A stretch of DNA of 64,000 nucleotides from NCBI RefSeq assembly GCF_000484635.1, contig NZ_AXVM01000003.1, positions 310,001 to 374,000 on the forward strand, given 5' to 3'. Of this stretch, positions 26,190-35,834 are shown in pieces. The DNA is from Comamonas badia DSM 17552 (GTDB lineage Bacteria > Pseudomonadota > Gammaproteobacteria > Burkholderiales > Burkholderiaceae_C). Numbering within the stretch: position 1 is the stretch's first letter; the number at the start of each line of letters is the position of its first letter. Position numbers and translations under genes: made by a program. The notes below the pieces were generated by a model, which saw only the letters and a program-made list of their open reading frames with translations, searched no databases and was not told where the DNA came from.

Positions 26190-26216
26190 CGCCCCACCAG
26201 GAAACCGGGTCCTCGG

Positions 26217-29200
26217 TCAGCGGCGGCGCTGGCGCAGCTCCACGCGCGTGAATGCAAAGCCTGCGAGCAGCAGCGACAGCAGGATCAGGCCCCATTCGGA
26301 AAGCGTCGGGATGCTCGCCGGATCGCCCGGCGCCTTGTGCTCGCCAAAGTTGTAGTCGATGGCTGCATCGCCGCCATTGAGCGTGATGCTGCTGAAGGTG
26401 TCGTTGCTCATGGTGCCTGTTGCACCCGTGGCGCCGGTGCCCAGCGTGTCCTTGCCGTCGTTCCATCCGGCGGGCTGCACCTCGTGCACCGAGTAGGTTC
26501 CCGGGGCCAGGTTGGTGAAGCTGTAGTGACCCGCGGCATCCGTGGTGGTGGTTGCAACGACCGTACCGCCCTGCAGCAGCTGGATGGTGACGCCGCCGAT
26601 ACCCTCCTCGCCCGCATCGATGGCGCCGTTGTCATTGCGGTCGTGGTAGACGTTGCCGGCAAGCGAGGCCGTCGTTGCCGGGCTCGATGCAACCACCTGC
26701 AGCGGCGCGGTCGTCGCCACGGCGTTGTTGCCCAGGTCGGTCTGCAAGGCGCCAGCCGCAATCGTGTTGGTGTGCGTGGCCACCACCGACGAAGTCACCT
26801 TTACCTGGATGCTGCAGCCGCCCGCCGGAATCGTCGCGCCCGAAGCATAGGTCACGGAAGTCGAGCCAGGAGCCGCCGTCACGCTGGCCAGCGTGCAGGT
26901 GCCGGCAATCCCGGCTGGGCTGGCAACCGCCACACCTGCGGGCAGGTTATCCGTCAGCGCTGCCGTCAAGGTCGCTGCAGTGGTACCGCCATTGCCCAGC
27001 GAGATCGTCAGTGTGGACTGACCACCGGCGACGATGGAGCTGGGAGAGAAGCTCTTGCTCACGCTCGGCGGCTGGCCGGGGTTGACCTGCAGATCCGCCG
27101 TGGCGGGTGCACCGTTGTTGCCCAGGTTGGTCTTCAGATCGTCTGCCGCAATGGTATTGGTGTATGGGCCACCGGAAACGGCAGACGTCACGTTCACCGC
27201 TATCGTGCACGAACCATTGGCGGGGATGGTGCCGCCCGTGGCAAAGGTCACGGTGGAGCCACCGGCCGTTGCGCTCTTGGTGCCCACGCAGGTGCCCCCC
27301 ACTGCGGGCGGATCGGCCACCAGCACGCTGGCCGGCAGGGTATCCACCAGGTCAGCCGTCAGGTGCGCCGCCGTTGCATTCGGGTTGCCCAGCGTGATGG
27401 TCAGCCTGGACACGCCACCGGGGTTGATGGTGCTGGGCGCAAAGGCCTTGAGCACGGTCGGATTGCCAGGCGCGCGCACCACCAGGCCGGCATTCGTCGG
27501 CGTCGGGTTGCTGCCCGCTTCCACCGTAGCCAGCGCCTCGGCAGGGATGTTGTTGGTGTACGAGCCCGCCGTGGCCGACGTGACATCCACCTGGATCGTG
27601 CAGCCCGCGGCCGGGATGGTCGCCCCGCTGGCATAGGCCACCGTGGTACCGCCAGCCGCAGCCGTGACCGAACCTGAGGTGCAGGTGCCGCCGATGTTGG
27701 GCGCAGCCGCCACGACCACGTTGACGGGCAAGGTGTCGGTGAACACGCTCGCCAGCGTCAGCGCAGAAGTATTCGGATTGCCCAGCGTGAGGGTCAGGCG
27801 CGAGACGCCGTTCACGTCGATGGTGGCAGGGCTGAAGGCCTTGTTCACCGAGGGCGCTGCAGGCTTGTCCACGCCAATCGCAGCCGGTGCCGGGTCTGGG
27901 TTGGTGCCGGCACTGGTCTTGAGCTGGCCAGCCGCAATCGTGTTCAGGTAGTTGCCCGTGAGCGTGCCCACCACATCCACCGTGATCGTGCAGCCACCTG
28001 CGGGAATGCTGGCGCCATTGGCGTAACTGACCGATGTGGCATTCGCCGCCGCCGTGACGGATGCTGCCGTACAGGCCGCCTCACCACCCGGCACATGGCC
28101 ATTGATGTTGGGTGCAGGCGCCACCTGAATCTTGCCCGTCGACGGCGCGGGCAGGCCCGGCAGCGCATCGACAAACATCTGCGTCAGGGTAATGGGGTCG
28201 GCATTGGAGTTTTCCAGGCGGATGTGCAGCGTACTGATTTGATTCAGCCCCGCGCCACCGAAGGCGTCGATCTGTGCCGGTGCAAACCGCTTGGTCACCG
28301 CGGGCGGCGCGAGCGCCTGCAGGTCGGCCTGTGCCGGGTTGCCATTGCTCAGCCCCTGCTGGCTCGTGATCGCGTTCGCACCAATGGTGTTGGTGAAGAT
28401 GCCTGGCTGCGAAGCGACGACAAACGCCCGGAACGTGCAGCTGCCATTGGCCGGCACGGTGGCGCCGCTGAGCTGGATCTTGCTGCTGCCCGGTGCCGCC
28501 GTGACACTGCCGCCCGCACAAGTCGTGCTGGTGTTGGCCGGGTTGGCCACTGCCACGTTGGGCGGCAGGTTGTCGGTCAGCGCCACACCGGTCAGGGCAA
28601 AGCTGGCGGGGTTCGTCACGGTGACGATCAGCTCGGACGTATCGCCCACCTTGACGACCGGCATGGTGAACAGCTTGCTGATCGTGGGCCCCGGGGTCAC
28701 GTTCAGGGTGGCATCACCCGGATTCGGATTGGTCACGCCCTGGTCGGTCGTCACCGTGTTGGCAGGGATGCTGTTCAGGTACGCACCGGCTGCGGCTGCC
28801 GTCACATCGATATCGAGGTTGCACGAACTCCCCGGCGAGAGCGTGACATGCGACAGCGTGACGGCGGTGCCGCCGCCGCTGGCGGCGATCTGCGCGCCCA
28901 TGCAGGTAGACGTCGCGTTGGGCGTAGGCGCAATCACCAGGCCTGCCGGCAGCGCATCGGTGAACGTCAGTCCCGTCAGCACCACCGGATTCAGGACGTT
29001 CGGATCAAAGGTGTTGACCAGCTTGACCTTCAGGCGCGAGACGGCATTCGGCGCCACATAGGCCGGCTCGAAGCCCTTGGACACGCCCAGTCCCTGCAGC
29101 GTCGTGAGCGTCGCCGAAGTCGGCGTGGCGTTGGTATAGCCGCCCTGGCTGGAAATGGCACCTGCCGGAATGGTATTGGTCAGGTTGAGGAAGGCAACGG

Positions 29201-32081
29201 ACGTCACCTTCAACGTCACCACGCAGGCGCCATTGGCCGCCAGAGAGGCGCCCGTCAGGGAAACCTGCCCGCTGCCCGGCACGGCCGCCACCGTGCCGCC
29301 CGTGCAGGTGGTCTGCGCATCGGGCGCGGAATACACCTGGATGCCCGTGGGGAAGGTGTCGGTGAACGACACGTTGTTGATGGGCACGGCCGAGTTGTTG
29401 ACCACGTCGATGGTCAGCAGCGAAGGCTGGTTGCCGGTGACGATCAGCGGGTTGAAGTTCTTGTTCAGCGAGAGGCTGGCGCTTTGGTTGCCCAACGTGG
29501 CGCTGACAACCGCCGTGTTCGAAGCCCCCTCCGCGCTGGTGATCTGCCCTGCGGGAATGGTATTGACCCAGGGGCCTGCACCCGTGGCCTGCACATCGAA
29601 CGACAGGTCGCAACTGCTGGAGCCGGGCAGCTGCGCGCCATCCATGCGCACGCTGGTGGCACCCGGGTTGGCCGTGATCGTCGGAGCACCGGCGCAGGAG
29701 GTGGCGGCATTGGCCGGGTTGGCCACGACCAGCCCGCCCGTGAGCCCGGTGTCGTTGACGGACACATGGGTCAGGGCACCGGCCGTCTGGTTGGTGACCC
29801 TCACCGTGGCACGGGCAACACCGCCCACGCCCACGCTGGCGGGCGAAAAGCTCTTGGCAGCGCTCAGCCCGGCAGTGATGCCCAGGTTGGCACTGCGGTC
29901 CGCCGGGATGGTACCGGCGCTGGAGCTGAAGTCTGCCGGCGCAATGGTGTTGGTGTAGCTGCCTGGCGTTGTTCCCGTCACCAGCACCTGAATGGTGCAA
30001 GAGGCCTGCTGGCTTGCATCCGGCCGCGTGGGCGCCGTGGCGCCCGTCAGCACCACCTTGTTGTCCCCAGGCACCGCGGAGAGCGCGCCACCCGTACAGG
30101 TGGTGCTTGCCGCTGGATCGGCCGCCAGCACAAGATCTGACGGCAGGGTGTCGGTGAGGTTGATCGCCGTGAGCGGGCTCACCGTGCGGTTGAACACCGT
30201 GATCGTCAGTTGCGAGGTCTGGCCCGCCGCAATCGATGCCGGGTTGAAGACCTTGGTCAGATCGACCGCATCCACCACCACCACATTGGTCGAAACCGTA
30301 TTGGTGTTGACCACGCCACCACCCAGGGTGGCACCCGAGGCAGCGGTAGTCGCCGGCAGGGTATTGACAAAGATCTGCCCCGTTGTGGCGCCTGCCGGCA
30401 CGCGTGCGCGGAAGGTCACGGTGCAGGCACCCGGCGTCGTGCCGGAGGCTGCGGGAATGGTGCCACCCGTGCCTTGCAAGGTCGCAGTGCCAACGCTGCC
30501 GGTGAAATCCATTCCACAGGTGGAAGAAGGTGCCTGAGACCCATCCACCAGCATCTGGTTGCCGGAGACTGTGGGCAGGATATCCGTCACCTGCGCGTTG
30601 GTGACCAAAGCCGTGGCGTAGTTGGCGATATCGATGGTGAAGGTCGCCCATTGCCCCGGCGCCACATTGGCGGGCGCCACCGACTTGCTGACACGCAGCT
30701 GGTCATAGGCATGCAGGGTAGCACTGGCAGGCGGGCTGCCTATGCCTTCGTTGTTGGTCACCGCATTCTGGCCTATGGCGTTGGGGTAATCGGCTTCAGT
30801 TGCCGCGGTCACCGGCACCTCGATGGTGCAGGTGCCGCCATTGGCCGCGACGGTGGCATTTGCCAAAGTGACCGTGTTGGGGCTGCTCCCCGTATCGACC
30901 GTTACCGTGCCTGCGCTGCCGCCAGCGGTACAAATCGATGTAGTTGCTCCACCCGTTCCCGTCAAACCGGCAGGAAAGGTATCCACCAGGCCCGCATTGG
31001 TCAGCACCGTGCCGCCGTTGTTGGTGACGACGATGCGCATGGTGGACGTGGCGTTCACCGGAATCGTGCTTGGGTTGAACGACTTGGCCACCTGCACCGG
31101 CGCATTCACGGTGAGCTGCCGGTTGAATGCAGGACTCGTCAAGCCACGCGCATTGCCAATGGCGCCTGCCGCCAGCGTATTGTTGAAATTCTGCGTCGTC
31201 GCCGCCGGCGGCGTCAGTGCGGGAACGATCACATCCACCTGGGCGATACAGGAACCATTGACACCTATCGTGCCGCCGGTCAGCGTCACCGCCGTATCGC
31301 CAGCGCTGGGCGCAAACGTGCCATTGCTCGCACCCGTGCCCGAACAGACCACGGACGCATTCGGCGTGGGCGCCACCTGCATTCCGCTGGGCAGGGTGTC
31401 GGTGAACGTGGTCAGCGGCATGGTCTGGCCGGTGCCGGTGTTCGGGTTGGTCAGGGTAATCGTCAGCGTAGTGGGACGCCCGACAAACGACGGCGAGGGG
31501 CTGAAGACCTTGCCGCCCGTGGGTGCTGCCAGGGAGCGCACCAGCAGGGTGGCGTTGGCATCGGTCGTGTTGTAGAGCTTGGTCGCGCCTTCGGTATAGG
31601 TGAAGCCCGAGGTCGTGGGGTTTGGATCCGTATTGGCCGGAATATGCACGATGTGGTTGCCCGGCGCCGTGGCCGTCACCTTGAAGGTGACGGTGCACAC
31701 ACCCGGCGTACTGGCATCAGTCGCCGCAGCTACGGTGGCGCCAGTCAGGCCCACAATGGTGCCGCCGCTGTTAAAAGTGGCCCCGGCACCGCACCCTGAC
31801 ACCGTCGCCGCAACAGGTGTCACCAACGAAATCTTGGGATTGGGCAAAGCCCCTGCTTCCGTCAGCAGCGACGTGAACGCGACATCGGTGACGGCAGTCG
31901 TCGTGCTGTCGTTGAAGATTTTCACGGTGTAGGTGGCTGTGTCTCCCTGGAAGAAATCACCGCCGCCATCTGGTGTGAACTGGTGGTTGATCGTCGTCGT
32001 GGACCACGCCAGGCAGGGCGCCAGGATGGCAGTCGCGAGGATGGCCTGAAAGGCTTTGCGCAAGGAAAAATGAAGGGCCAT
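26217..32081 (-). CDS. Giant exported DUF11-like repeat protein with Cna-B/SdrD-B domain and IPTL-CTERM anchor
   Basis: A 1954-residue predicted surface protein. A signal peptide spans about residues 1-26 (MALHFSLRKAFQAIL...CLAWS). After a divergent first domain come twelve recognisable repeats of about 115-150 residues, each opening with a motif like K-x-F-x-P and carrying N-P...DTLP and a late NTI-x-A-G block. Each also has two Cys, one in a TC-type position after the DTLP segment and one in a G-x-C-T-I position about 30 residues later. A Cna-B/SdrD-B-like domain (NVYHDRNDNGAIDAGEEGI...YSVHEVQPAGW) starts near 1806. The C-terminus IPTLSEWGLILLSLLLAG plus RRR is an IPTL-CTERM sorting tail. 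It is probably an adhesin or envelope-associated protein. It sits between parA and the hydrolase-parB pair. Confidence 0.9.
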   Translation of the reverse strand: MALHFSLRKAFQAILATAILAPCLAWSTTTINHQFTPDGGGDFFQGDTATYTVKIFNDSTTTAVTDVAFTSLLTEAGALPNPKISLVTPVAATVSGCGAGATFNSGGTIVGLTGATVAAATDASTPGVCTVTFKVTATAPGNHIVHIPANTDPNPTTSGFTYTEGATKLYNTTDANATLLVRSLAAPTGGKVFSPSPSFVGRPTTLTITLTNPNTGTGQTMPLTTFTDTLPSGMQVAPTPNASVVCSGTGASNGTFAPSAGDTAVTLTGGTIGVNGSCIAQVDVIVPALTPPAATTQNFNNTLAAGAIGNARGLTSPAFNRQLTVNAPVQVAKSFNPSTIPVNATSTMRIVVTNNGGTVLTNAGLVDTFPAGLTGTGGATTSICTAGGSAGTVTVDTGSSPNTVTLANATVAANGGTCTIEVPVTAATEADYPNAIGQNAVTNNEGIGSPPASATLHAYDQLRVSKSVAPANVAPGQWATFTIDIANYATALVTNAQVTDILPTVSGNQMLVDGSQAPSSTCGMDFTGSVGTATLQGTGGTIPAASGTTPGACTVTFRARVPAGATTGQIFVNTLPATTAASGATLGGGVVNTNTVSTNVVVVDAVDLTKVFNPASIAAGQTSQLTITVFNRTVSPLTAINLTDTLPSDLVLAADPAASTTCTGGALSAVPGDNKVVLTGATAPTRPDASQQASCTIQVLVTGTTPGSYTNTIAPADFSSSAGTIPADRSANLGITAGLSAAKSFSPASVGVGGVARATVRVTNQTAGALTHVSVNDTGLTGGLVVANPANAATSCAGAPTITANPGATSVRMDGAQLPGSSSCDLSFDVQATGAGPWVNTIPAGQITSAEGASNTAVVSATLGNQSASLSLNKNFNPLIVTGNQPSLLTIDVVNNSAVPINNVSFTDTFPTGIQVYSAPDAQTTCTGGTVAAVPGSGQVSLTGASLAANGACVVTLKVTSVAFLNLTNTIPAGAISSQGGYTNATPTSATLTTLQGLGVSKGFEPAYVAPNAVSRLKVKLVNTFDPNVLNPVVLTGLTFTDALPAGLVIAPTPNATSTCMGAQIAASGGGTAVTLSHVTLSPGSSCNLDIDVTAAAAGAYLNSIPANTVTTDQGVTNPNPGDATLNVTPGPTISKLFTMPVVKVGDTSELIVTVTNPASFALTGVALTDNLPPNVAVANPANTSTTCAGGSVTAAPGSSKIQLSGATVPANGSCTFRAFVVASQPGIFTNTIGANAITSQQGLSNGNPAQADLQALAPPAVTKRFAPAQIDAFGGAGLNQISTLHIRLENSNADPITLTQMFVDALPGLPAPSTGKIQVAPAPNINGHVPGGEAACTAASVTAAANATSVSYANGASIPAGGCTITVDVVGTLTGNYLNTIAAGQLKTSAGTNPDPAPAAIGVDKPAAPSVNKAFSPATIDVNGVSRLTLTLGNPNTSALTLASVFTDTLPVNVVVAAAPNIGGTCTSGSVTAAAGGTTVAYASGATIPAAGCTIQVDVTSATAGSYTNNIPAEALATVEAGSNPTPTNAGLVVRAPGNPTVLKAFAPSTINPGGVSRLTITLGNPNATAAHLTADLVDTLPASVLVADPPAVGGTCVGTKSATAGGSTVTFATGGTIPANGSCTIAVNVTSAVSGGPYTNTIAADDLKTNLGNNGAPATADLQVNPGQPPSVSKSFSPSSIVAGGQSTLTISLGNGGTTAATLTAALTDNLPAGVAVASPAGIAGTCTLASVTAAPGSTSVTYASGATIPAGGCSIQVKVTSSVVATHTNTIAAGALQTDLGNNAVATTAPLQVVASSPATTASLAGNVYHDRNDNGAIDAGEEGIGGVTIQLLQGGTVVATTTTDAAGHYSFTNLAPGTYSVHEVQPAGWNDGKDTLGTGATGATGTMSNDTFSSITLNGGDAAIDYNFGEHKAPGDPASIPTLSEWGLILLSLLLAGFAFTRVELRQRRR

Positions 32082-32112
32082 GGCTTGATCAGACAAGAAT
32101 TTTTCAGATGGC

Positions 32113-32132
32113 GCACCAAACACTCTTGGTGC
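32113..32132 (-). promoter_or_regulatory. Inverted repeat in the leader of the giant gene
   Basis: Exact 7-bp arms GCACCAA / TTGGTGC around ACACTC, about 31 bases upstream of the ATG at 32081. The region around it is AT-richer than the surroundings. It could be an operator or a leader hairpin; it could also lie in the 3' end of the parA transcript. Tentative. Confidence 0.35.
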
Positions 32133-32217
32133 AACAGCGGCGACTTTGTCATGCAGTATGGCAGTGCCATCCAGCATCGCTACGAAATGGTGCGGACGGC
32201 TGACCATTGTTTGCAAT

Positions 32218-32997
32218 TCACCCGGCCAGCGCGGCTTGTACCCGCAGCACCATTTCGCGCGCAAACGCCACAAACGCCTGGCTGCCCTTGGCCGCCGGGT
32301 CAAACACCACCCCGGGCAGGCCATAGCTGGGCGCCTCCGCCAGCCGCACGTTGCGCGGGATGACCGTATCGAACACCTTGTCGCCAAAGTGCGACTTGAG
32401 TTGTTCGCTTACCTGCTGCTGCAGCGTGATGCGCGGGTCAAACATCACGCGCAGCAGGCCGATGAGCTCCAAGTCCGGGTTCAGGTTGGCATGCACCTGC
32501 TTGATGGTGTTGACCAGGTCGGTCAGCCCTTCCAGCGCAAAGTATTCGCACTGCATGGGCACGATGACGCCGTGCGCGCTGCACAGGCCGTTGAGCGTGA
32601 GCAGGCTCAAGCTGGGCGGGCAGTCGATGAGGATGAAATCGTATTGCGCATCCACGGCAGCCAGGGCATTCTTGAGGCGTTTCTCGCGCTGCTCCAGATC
32701 CACCAGCTCGACCTCTGCGCCAGCGAGTTCCCGGTTGGCGCCCAGCACCTGGTAGCCACAGGCCTCTGCCCGTACTGACGCCTGCTGCACGGTGGCCGAA
32801 CCCAGCAGCACGTCGTACACCGAATGCGCGAGCTGGCGCTTGTCCACGCCCGAGCCCATGGTGGCGTTGCCCTGCGGGTCCAGATCCACCATGAGCACGC
32901 GCTGGCCAATTTTGGCCAGCCCCGCGGCCAGGTTGACGGTGGTGGTGGTCTTGCCGACGCCACCCTTCTGGTTGGCAATGCAGAAAATCTTGGCCAT
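32218..32997 (-). CDS. parA: Chromosome partitioning ATPase ParA (Soj)
   Basis: A 259-residue Walker-type ATPase that binds nucleoid DNA and drives segregation of ParB-parS complexes. The deviant Walker A is KGGVGKTTTTVNLAAGL at the N-terminus (residues 11-27). The Walker A' acidic motif is VLMVDLDPQGNAT, and Walker B is FILIDCPPSLSLLT. The length and lack of an N-terminal HTH mark the chromosomal Soj type. Start ATG 32997 is the conserved MxKIFCIANQKGG beginning; 14 extra in-frame codons upstream are unlikely. It lies after rsmG, with a 146-base gap holding a palindromic element. Confidence 0.96.
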   Translation of the reverse strand: MAKIFCIANQKGGVGKTTTTVNLAAGLAKIGQRVLMVDLDPQGNATMGSGVDKRQLAHSVYDVLLGSATVQQASVRAEACGYQVLGANRELAGAEVELVDLEQREKRLKNALAAVDAQYDFILIDCPPSLSLLTLNGLCSAHGVIVPMQCEYFALEGLTDLVNTIKQVHANLNPDLELIGLLRVMFDPRITLQQQVSEQLKSHFGDKVFDTVIPRNVRLAEAPSYGLPGVVFDPAAKGSQAFVAFAREMVLRVQAALAG

Positions 32998-33051
32998 GCA
33001 GTGTTGGGGAAAAAAACGGCCGCGCGAAGTGCAGCCCAAGGTAGCTACCGA

Positions 33052-33113
33052 TCAGGCCCGATGAAGTCTCCAGTGGTGGGAGCGGCTTCAGCCGCTCCCA
33101 CCATCGGTACAAA
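33052..33113. repeat. Second copy of the palindromic REP/MITE-like element (short form)
   Basis: Contains GGCCCGATGAAGTCTCCAGT, the exact reverse complement of one flank of the full copy (the segment ending at 9014). The core palindrome is GGTGGGAGCGGCT / AGCCGCTCCCACC (33075-33087 and 33090-33102) around TC, then a GTAC-AAAC block matching the other flank of the full copy. The core arms are shorter here and the outer arms are not paired. It lies between parA and rsmG. Confidence 0.75.
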
Positions 33114-33143
33114 CCTCGCAGAGCCGACACAACAGTGTAGAGG

Positions 33144-33794
33144 CTATGCGGGCCGCATCCAGACGATGCAGCGCTCGGCATCGAGCTGCGGCACCCGCAG
33201 GGGTTCCACGTGAAACACCGCGACGCCCGCGGGCAATGCGGCCATTTCGTCGTCCGGCGGCTTGCCCTTCATCGCCAGCCACACACCACCGGGCGCGAGC
33301 AGATGGCGCGACCAGGCGGTGAAATCCGCCAGCGATGCAAAGGCGCGGCTGCTGACGACATCAAACGGCCCCTGCAATTCCTGCACTCTGGCATGCATGC
33401 CGCGCAAGTTGCGCAGTTGCAGGCTGGCTGCCGCCTGCTGCACGAAGGCCGCCTTTTTGGCCACGGCGTCCACGCACACAATTTCCAGGCCAGGCTGGCA
33501 AACGGCAAACACCACACCCGGCAAGCCACCGCCGGAGCCGACATCCAGCAAACGTGCGCACGCACCTCCCTGCTCCACCAGGTAGCGGCGCAGGGGTGGT
33601 ACGGCAGCAAGACTATCCAAAAGATGGTGCGTCAGCATTTGCCGCGGCTCACGCACCGCGGTCAGGTTGTAGACGCGATTCCAGCGCTGCAGCAGCGCAA
33701 GAAATTCCAGCAACCGGTCAATCTGATGATCATCCAGCTGCAGCTCCAGCGCCCCAAGACCGTCAAGCAGCAGCCCGCGCATGACCATCGTCAT
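33144..33794 (-). CDS. rsmG: 16S rRNA (guanine-N7) methyltransferase RsmG
   Basis: A 216-residue SAM-dependent enzyme (formerly GidB) that methylates G527 of 16S rRNA. SAM motif I is [14 protein letters not shown]. The N-terminal [12 protein letters not shown] and [13 protein letters not shown] blocks are diagnostic, and a [13 protein letters not shown] segment follows. The ATG overlaps the mnmG stop (ATGA, 33791-33794). A parS-like site lies inside the 3' part of the gene. Confidence 0.95.
   Translation of the reverse strand: MTMVMRGLLLDGLGALELQLDDHQIDRLLEFLALLQRWNRVYNLTAVREPRQMLTHHLLDSLAAVPPLRRYLVEQGGACARLLDVGSGGGLPGVVFAVCQPGLEIVCVDAVAKKAAFVQQAAASLQLRNLRGMHARVQELQGPFDVVSSRAFASLADFTAWSRHLLAPGGVWLAMKGKPPDDEMAALPAGVAVFHVEPLRVPQLDAERCIVWMRPA
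33202..33217. promoter_or_regulatory. parS-like site 1 (inside rsmG)
   Basis: GGTTCCACGTGAAACA matches the bacterial parS consensus TGTTTCACGTGAAACA at 14 of 16 positions, with an intact CACGTG core. It lies in the rsmG coding region. Confidence 0.75.
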
Positions 33795-35743
33795 GCCGCA
33801 CGGCGGGCCGCATCCCTGAAATGGCCCTTTTTCAGGTGCACCAGCAGCAGGGACACGGCCGCCGGCGTCACGCCGGAAATGCGCGAAGCCTGGCCCAGGG
33901 TCTGCGGTCTGTGCTTCTGCAGCTTCTGCCGCACCTCAATGGAGAGCGCCGCCACCTGCGTGTAATCCAAGTCGTCGGGCAGGGGCAGGTTCTCGTAATG
34001 CGCGGCGCGCTCCACCTCTTCCCGCTGCCGGTCGATATAGCCGGAATACTTGGCCGCGATTTCCACCTGCTCGATCACCGCATCGCACAGGTCGCCGAGC
34101 GTTTCACGTGAAACATCCGTGCTGGCGAATTTTCCCGCATTGAGCGACAGCAGCCCGGAATAATCAACGCCCGGACGGCGCAACAGGTCAAACAGGTTGT
34201 ATTCGTGCTCCAACGCCTTGCCAAGCACGCGCTCGGATTCAACGGATTCCACCATGGCGGGGTTGATCCAGGTGGATTTGAGGCGTTCGGTTTCACGTGA
34301 AACCGCATCACGCTTGCGGCAGAACGCATCCCAGCGCGCATCGTCCACCAAACCCAGGCGGCGCCCGGTTTCCGTCAGGCGCATGTCGGCGTTGTCCTCG
34401 CGCAGCTGCAGGCGGAATTCCGCCCGGCTGGTGAACATGCGGTAGGGCTCGGTCACGCCCTTGGTGATGAGGTCATCCACCAGCACACCCAGATAGGCTT
34501 CGTCGCGCCGCGGCAGCCACGGCGCCTCGCCTCGGCATTGCAAGGCCGCGTTCAGCCCGGCAAACAGGCCCTGCGCCGCCGCCTCCTCGTAGCCCGTGGT
34601 GCCGTTGATCTGGCCGGCAAAAAACAGACCTTCCATCTGCTGCGTCTCGAAACTGCTCTTCAGGGCGCGCGGGTCGAAATAATCGTATTCGATGGCATAG
34701 CCGGGCCGCAGGATATGCGCGTTTTCCAGCCCGGAGATACTGTGCACCAGCTGGTACTGGATATCGAACGGCAGACTGGTGGAAATGCCGTTGGGATAGA
34801 ACTCATGCGTCGTGAGCCCTTCGGGTTCCAGAAAAATCTGGTGGCTTTCCTTGTCCGCAAAGCGGTGGATCTTGTCCTCCACGCTGGGGCAGTAGCGCGG
34901 GCCGGTGCCCTCGATCACACCGGTGAACATCGGACTGCGGTCCAGCCCCGAGCGGATGATCTCGTGCGTGCGTGCATTGGTATTGGTGATCCAGCACGGC
35001 AGCTGGCGCGGGTGCATCGCCGCCTTGCCCAGGGTGCTGAAAACCGGCAGCAGCCCTTCATTCACGCCGCCCGGCATGCCATCGCCAGGTTGTTCGGCGC
35101 AGCGTGAGAAATCGATGGTGCGCCCATCCAGCCTCGGGGGCGTACCGGTCTTCAGGCGCCCCTGCGGCAGCTGCAGTTCCTTGAGCCGGCTTGCCAGGCT
35201 CACCGCGGGTGGATCGCCCGCCCTGCCGCCCTGGTAGTTGTTCAAGCCGACGTGAATCTTGCCGTTGAGGAAGGTCCCGGCGGTCAACACCACCGTACGC
35301 GAGCGAAAGCGCACGCCCGCCTGCGTGACGGCGCCTGCCACGCGGTTGCCTTGCAGCAACAGGTCATCCACCGCCTGCTGAAAAATCTGCAGATGGGGCT
35401 GGTTCTCAAGCCGCGTGCGGATCGCGGCCTTGTACAGCAGCCGATCGGCCTGCGCCCGGGTGGCGCGCACCGCCGGGCCCTTGCTGCTGTTGAGAATGCG
35501 AAACTGGATGCCGGCCTCGTCGGTCGCCAGTGCCATCGCACCGCCCAGCGCGTCCACTTCCTTGACGAGATGGCCCTTGCCTATGCCGCCGATGCTGGGG
35601 TTGCAGCTCATCTGCCCCAGCGTCTCGATGTTGTGCGTCAGCAGCAGTGTTTTGCAGCCCATGCGGGCACTGGCCAGCGCCGCCTCGGAGCCGGCATGGC
35701 CGCCGCCCACCACAATGACATCGAATTCCTCGGGATACAACAT
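33791..35743 (-). CDS. mnmG: tRNA uridine-5-carboxymethylaminomethyl modification enzyme MnmG
   Basis: A 650-residue FAD protein (formerly GidA) that with MnmE modifies wobble U34 in certain tRNAs. The N-terminal dinucleotide fold is [21 protein letters not shown], followed by the signatures [22 protein letters not shown] and [19 protein letters not shown]. The C-terminal MnmE-interacting domain ends near the stop. Start ATG 35743 corresponds to the conserved M(F/L)[13 protein letters not shown]; five codons upstream a second ATG exists. Two parS-like sites are inside the gene and a third lies just upstream of its start. Confidence 0.96.
   Translation of the reverse strand: MLYPEEFDVIVVGGGHAGSEAALASARMGCKTLLLTHNIETLGQMSCNPSIGGIGKGHLVKEVDALGGAMALATDEAGIQFRILNSSKGPAVRATRAQADRLLYKAAIRTRLENQPHLQIFQQAVDDLLLQGNRVAGAVTQAGVRFRSRTVVLTAGTFLNGKIHVGLNNYQGGRAGDPPAVSLASRLKELQLPQGRLKTGTPPRLDGRTIDFSRCAEQPGDGMPGGVNEGLLPVFSTLGKAAMHPRQLPCWITNTNARTHEIIRSGLDRSPMFTGVIEGTGPRYCPSVEDKIHRFADKESHQIFLEPEGLTTHEFYPNGISTSLPFDIQYQLVHSISGLENAHILRPGYAIEYDYFDPRALKSSFETQQMEGLFFAGQINGTTGYEEAAAQGLFAGLNAALQCRGEAPWLPRRDEAYLGVLVDDLITKGVTEPYRMFTSRAEFRLQLREDNADMRLTETGRRLGLVDDARWDAFCRKRDAVSRETERLKSTWINPAMVESVESERVLGKALEHEYNLFDLLRRPGVDYSGLLSLNAGKFASTDVSRETLGDLCDAVIEQVEIAAKYSGYIDRQREEVERAAHYENLPLPDDLDYTQVAALSIEVRQKLQKHRPQTLGQASRISGVTPAAVSLLLVHLKKGHFRDAARRAA
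34100..34115. promoter_or_regulatory. parS site 2 (inside mnmG)
   Basis: CGTTTCACGTGAAACA matches the parS consensus TGTTTCACGTGAAACA at 15 of 16 positions. Confidence 0.85.
34289..34304. promoter_or_regulatory. parS site 3 (inside mnmG)
   Basis: GGTTTCACGTGAAACC is a perfect 16-bp palindrome and matches the parS consensus at 14 of 16 positions. It is 189 bases from site 2. Confidence 0.83.
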
Positions 35744-35799
35744 GCTCGTGCACACAAAACATCAAGGGGCGTTATTGTCCCACCGCACCGCACAAAACG

Positions 35800-35815
35800 T
35801 GTTCCACGTGAAACA
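35800..35815. promoter_or_regulatory. parS site 4 (between mnmG and the reductase gene)
   Basis: TGTTCCACGTGAAACA matches the parS consensus at 15 of 16 positions. It lies in the divergent gap, 20 bases before the Old Yellow Enzyme ATG, so ParB bound here could affect both promoters. Confidence 0.85.
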
Positions 35816-35834
35816 TCCTCTTTGAACGCCTTAC

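Noticed and set aside
28095-30140. 681-codon open frame on the plus strand, opposite the giant repeat gene
   Set aside because: It is a shadow of the repeat protein: the product is Arg/Gly/His-rich without family motifs, and the minus frame has signal peptide, repeats and anchor.
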